A stretch of 17,084 nucleotides of DNA from contig JAHEOG010000023.1 in assembly GCA_018609925.1 (NCBI GenBank), positions 1 to 17,084 on the forward strand. Reading direction: 5' to 3'. This DNA comes from Gammaproteobacteria bacterium (GTDB taxonomy: Bacteria > Pseudomonadota > Gammaproteobacteria > Thiohalorhabdales > Thiohalorhabdaceae). The translations under genes were made by a program, and so were the position numbers. Of this stretch, positions 14,410-17,084 are shown piece after piece (position 1 is the first letter of the stretch; each line of letters starts with the position of its first letter). The notes below the pieces were generated by a model. The model was not told the origin of the DNA. It worked only from the letters and a program-made list of their open reading frames with translations, and made no database searches.

Positions 14410-15369
14410 TCAGGCCTCAGGACCCCAGGGGGCCGATCCCCCCCGACTCGGGAAAAGCGTGTCCAGACCTTCTTCAAGCTGCAAACGGGGATGCCAATCC
14501 ATGGCTTGATTGATGGCGGTATTATCGCACACCCAGTCGAGATGGCGTATCTCGCGGAGCTTACCCGGGGTGAAAACGGGAGCGCGGCCTGTCGCCCGGG
14601 CCAACCCCCCATTGAGAGCGGCTACCCCCGAGGCGAGGGTAGCCGGGATGCGCAGGCGAAAGACCCGACCACGGCCCCGGCGCGCGGCGGCCCCGAGGAC
14701 TTCGTCCCAAGAGTAGCCCCCGGGCTGACCGTCATGCAATTCGTAGATCCCGCCGTCCGCCTGGGGCCAATGAAGCCATGCCTCCACCGCGCTTACCAGG
14801 TCGCTCACGTGGAGCAGAGAGAGCCGAGCCTCGGGAGGGGCCAGCATGGGCGCCCATCCCCGGCGAAAGGCATCCAGCAGGGGCACCAGGGCGCGATCCC
14901 CAGGTCCGTAAACCGGCGGAGGCCGTAAAGCGGCCCAGGAGAGCCGGTTGCCCAGGTTTCGGATGCGATCCTCGGCCGCTCGCTTGCTCGCGGCATATGG
15001 GGAAAGCTGTGGCTCGCGGGCAGCCAGGGAAGAGATCAACAGGAACCGCGGCGGCTCAGGACGCTCCGCGACGATCCGGGCCAATCGCTCGCTGCCATCG
15101 GCATTGATGGAGAAGAAGGGCGCCGATCCGACACCCCGCACGGTTCCGGCACAATGGATCACCGCGGAAGTCCCGGCCACCAACCGGGCCAGGGCCTCGT
15201 CATCGGCGAGATCCCCCCGGACCCGCTGGAGGGAGCCATCCGTCCCGGTTGCAGCTCCACTGGGCGAACGCTCCAGGACCCGCACCTGAAATCCGGCCTT
15301 CACCAGGGCCTTGGCCAACTCTGCGCCGATGAATCCCGTAGCCCCGGTCAGGGCCAAAAGACGTGTCAT
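14410..15369 (-). CDS. cerR: NAD(P)-dependent epimerase/dehydratase-family ceramide reductase
   Basis: A 319-residue extended short-chain dehydrogenase. The Rossmann nucleotide loop is GATGFIG (residues 9-15). A conserved Asp follows in RGDLADD (about 51-57), and the catalytic Ser113/114, Tyr125 and Lys129 are visible (LLISSLA, SPYAASK). Substrate-domain motifs include RPPPVYGPGDRAL. In Caulobacter the homologue CerR reduces the 3-keto group of the sphingoid intermediate. It starts at ATG 15369 with no clear Shine-Dalgarno, 57 bases after aasR, and is followed two bases later by acpR. The fold alone allows sugar epimerases, so the specific call rests on the aasR-cerR-acpR-spt order. Confidence 0.85.
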   Translation of the reverse strand: MTRLLALTGATGFIGAELAKALVKAGFQVRVLERSPSGAATGTDGSLQRVRGDLADDEALARLVAGTSAVIHCAGTVRGVGSAPFFSINADGSERLARIVAERPEPPRFLLISSLAAREPQLSPYAASKRAAEDRIRNLGNRLSWAALRPPPVYGPGDRALVPLLDAFRRGWAPMLAPPEARLSLLHVSDLVSAVEAWLHWPQADGGIYELHDGQPGGYSWDEVLGAAARRGRGRVFRLRIPATLASGVAALNGGLARATGRAPVFTPGKLREIRHLDWVCDNTAINQAMDWHPRLQLEEGLDTLFPSRGGSAPWGPEA

Positions 15370-15426
15370 TGCGGCCGGAGCTGAGGGGGATGCCAGCGCG
15401 GGGTGCTTCGGGGGACCACTTCCGGT

Positions 15427-17084
15427 TCAGGCCCTGCGGGCGTAGTCCAGCCCTTCCCCCGCTACGGACCCCTCGAGAAGATCCTGGTCGGGATGGGGAT
15501 GGCGCTGGAGAAAGTCGTGACGAGCACGGCTGCGGGAGAGCTTGCCGGACGAGGTGCGCGGCAGAGTGCCCGGGGAAACCGGCTCAACCAGGGCATCGAT
15601 TCCGAACTCCCGGCGAATATGGTTGCGGACGGTTGCCACTAAAGCCATCCGACGCTCGGGATCGGCCTCGCGGCACTGAACCACCAGAGCGGCCTTCTCG
15701 GTACCTTCCGGCCCCGGGATGCCAAAGGCACAGGCGTCTCCCGAACCGATGCCCGGCTCTTGCTCGGCAAGGTACTCGAGATCCTGGGGCCGGATGTTGC
15801 GGCCATTGATCGTGATCAGGTCCTTCTTGCGCCCCGTGATGACCAGCTGTCCCCCCACCCGGTATCCAATATCCCCCGTATCCAGCCAGCCATCCCCGAC
15901 CAGCATCTCCTGGGTGGCCTCGGGATCGTTGAAATAGCCATCCATCACGCTCGGGCCTCGCACCAGGATGCTGCCACTCACCCGCTCTCCCAGGAACCGC
16001 CCTTGGTCACTACGGACCGCCACCTCATGCCCGGGAAGCGGGGAGCCGCAGACCACGAACTCCTTGACGGGACGATCCTCGTTTTCCGGCGGAGGGGCTG
16101 CCTCCCCGGTATCAATGAGGTGATGCTCATCCACCCGGTCCAGCTCCATGCCCTGCCCGGGACGGGAGAAGGTGACCGCCAGGGAGCACTCCGCCAAGCC
16201 GTAGCAGACCAGGAAGGACCGCTCATCGAAGCCGGCCGGGGCGAAGATCTCCCCGAACCGCTGTAATGGGCCGGAGGGAACCGGCTCGGCGCCGACCCCC
16301 GCGACTCGCCAGCTGCTCAGATCGAACCGGGTGACGTCCTCGCGCGCGGCCCGCCGGGCACAAAGGTCGTAGCCGAACGGCGGGCTGTACGAGATGGTTC
16401 CCCCATTCTGGCTTATGAGCTCGAGCCACTTGCGGGGCCGCATGGCGAAGTCCTGGGTCCCCAGGTAATCCACCGATAGCTGGGAGGCCAAGGGCCCCAG
16501 GACGAATCCCACGAGGCCCATATCGTGATAGTAAGGGAGCCAGGAAACGCAGCGATCCCCCGGCCCGACCTCGAGCCCGTGCCGGACGATGCCCCCCAGA
16601 TTGCTCATCACCGCCGATTGGGTTACCAGGACCCCGCGAGGGAAGCGGGTGCTGCCGGAGGTATACTGGATGTACGCCGGCTCCTCGGGCCCCAATGGCC
16701 GGAGCGACTCCGCGGAGGGCTCCAGCTTGTCGAATTGCTCAGGGGTGCCCACGAAGGCAAGGCCGAGGCCCTCCTGCGCTTCCAGAAGGAAGCGTAGGAA
16801 CCCTTCCGGGGCCATGGCTACCGCGGCCTTCGAGCTCTCCAGCAGGCCCCGGATCTGGCGAACGAAGGCCTCATGGCTACCAAGGCCGACGGAAGCCGGA
16901 AGGGGTACCGGTACCAGCCCGGCGTACTGACAGGCAAAGAAAAAGACCAGGAAATCGGGGCAAGTACACCCTACCAGGGCCACGCGCGCGCCACGCTCCA
17001 GTCCTAGCCCCTGTAAACGGGTCCCCACCTCCTGGGCACGGCGGTCGAGCTCGGCATAGGGCAAGCGACAGTAGAGCTCCCCCC
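15427..17084 (-). CDS. aasR: Fatty acyl-AMP ligase-like acyl-ACP synthetase, N-terminus outside window
   Basis: Adenylate-forming ligase expected to activate a free fatty acid with ATP and load it onto AcpR. The frame is open to the right edge (residues GELYCR precede the first possible TTG at 17064), so a few tens of N-terminal residues are missing. Visible are the ATP loop YIQYTSGSTRFPRG (about 131-144 of the visible frame), SWLPYYHDMGLVGF (174-187), CYGLAECSLAVTF, the hinge-region WLDTGDIGYR and GRKKDLITINGRNI, and the catalytic-lysine motif RTSSGKLSRS near the C-terminus. FAAL-type ligases share the YHDMGL and AECSLAV features. It is the first visible gene of the leftward operon; further genes may lie upstream outside the window. 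Confidence 0.9.
   Translation of the reverse strand, partial: GELYCRLPYAELDRRAQEVGTRLQGLGLERGARVALVGCTCPDFLVFFFACQYAGLVPVPLPASVGLGSHEAFVRQIRGLLESSKAAVAMAPEGFLRFLLEAQEGLGLAFVGTPEQFDKLEPSAESLRPLGPEEPAYIQYTSGSTRFPRGVLVTQSAVMSNLGGIVRHGLEVGPGDRCVSWLPYYHDMGLVGFVLGPLASQLSVDYLGTQDFAMRPRKWLELISQNGGTISYSPPFGYDLCARRAAREDVTRFDLSSWRVAGVGAEPVPSGPLQRFGEIFAPAGFDERSFLVCYGLAECSLAVTFSRPGQGMELDRVDEHHLIDTGEAAPPPENEDRPVKEFVVCGSPLPGHEVAVRSDQGRFLGERVSGSILVRGPSVMDGYFNDPEATQEMLVGDGWLDTGDIGYRVGGQLVITGRKKDLITINGRNIRPQDLEYLAEQEPGIGSGDACAFGIPGPEGTEKAALVVQCREADPERRMALVATVRNHIRREFGIDALVEPVSPGTLPRTSSGKLSRSRARHDFLQRHPHPDQDLLEGSVAGEGLDYARRA

Overview
The window is a G+C-rich, densely packed stretch of chromosome from a Gram-negative bacterium. 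An outer-membrane porin, an LptF/LptG pair and an LpxO-type hydroxylase show the two-membrane envelope, and the gene families fit a proteobacterium. A gammaproteobacterium is plausible but not proven. No RNA genes, insertion sequences or CRISPR arrays are visible. No stretch longer than about 210 bases lacks a gene.

Left part (1-4376), unrelated functions: the 3' end of a complex I/antiporter-type proton-conducting membrane subunit (+); a GIY-YIG (DUF123) gene broken by a one-base frameshift (+); a small SAM methyltransferase (-); a short beta-carbonic anhydrase with a perfect Shine-Dalgarno (-); and a divergent phosphate-selective-type porin (+), also broken by a single-base frameshift. Both frameshifts are repaired by restoring one C in a GGCCT context, so base-calling or assembly error must be excluded before calling the genes dead.

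Main part (4542-17084), a bacterial sphingolipid locus: the leftward block aasR-cerR-acpR-spt (17084 to 12962) has the enzymes expected to load a fatty acid on a dedicated acyl carrier protein, condense it with an amino acid (serine for true Spt) and reduce the ketone. The rightward block holds an LpxO-type 2-oxoglutarate hydroxylase, a GNAT-type candidate ceramide synthase (bCerS), a nucleotidyltransferase, and an LptF-LptG pair. A convergent metallophosphoesterase follows, and from the same divergent region as that gene a lipid kinase of the DAGK_cat fold and an unusual nucleotidyltransferase-like protein run rightward to meet spt. The kinase and nucleotidyltransferases recall the ceramide-kinase (CpgB) and cytidylyltransferase steps of the anionic sphingolipids of Caulobacter crescentus.

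Together the genes suggest a complete pathway: make ceramide, hydroxylate its acyl chain, add a phosphorylated headgroup, and carry the product to the outer membrane through its own LptFG-like transporter. The first step set is well supported by family motifs. The hydroxylation, headgroup and export steps are inferences from gene context and are the most interesting things in the window.
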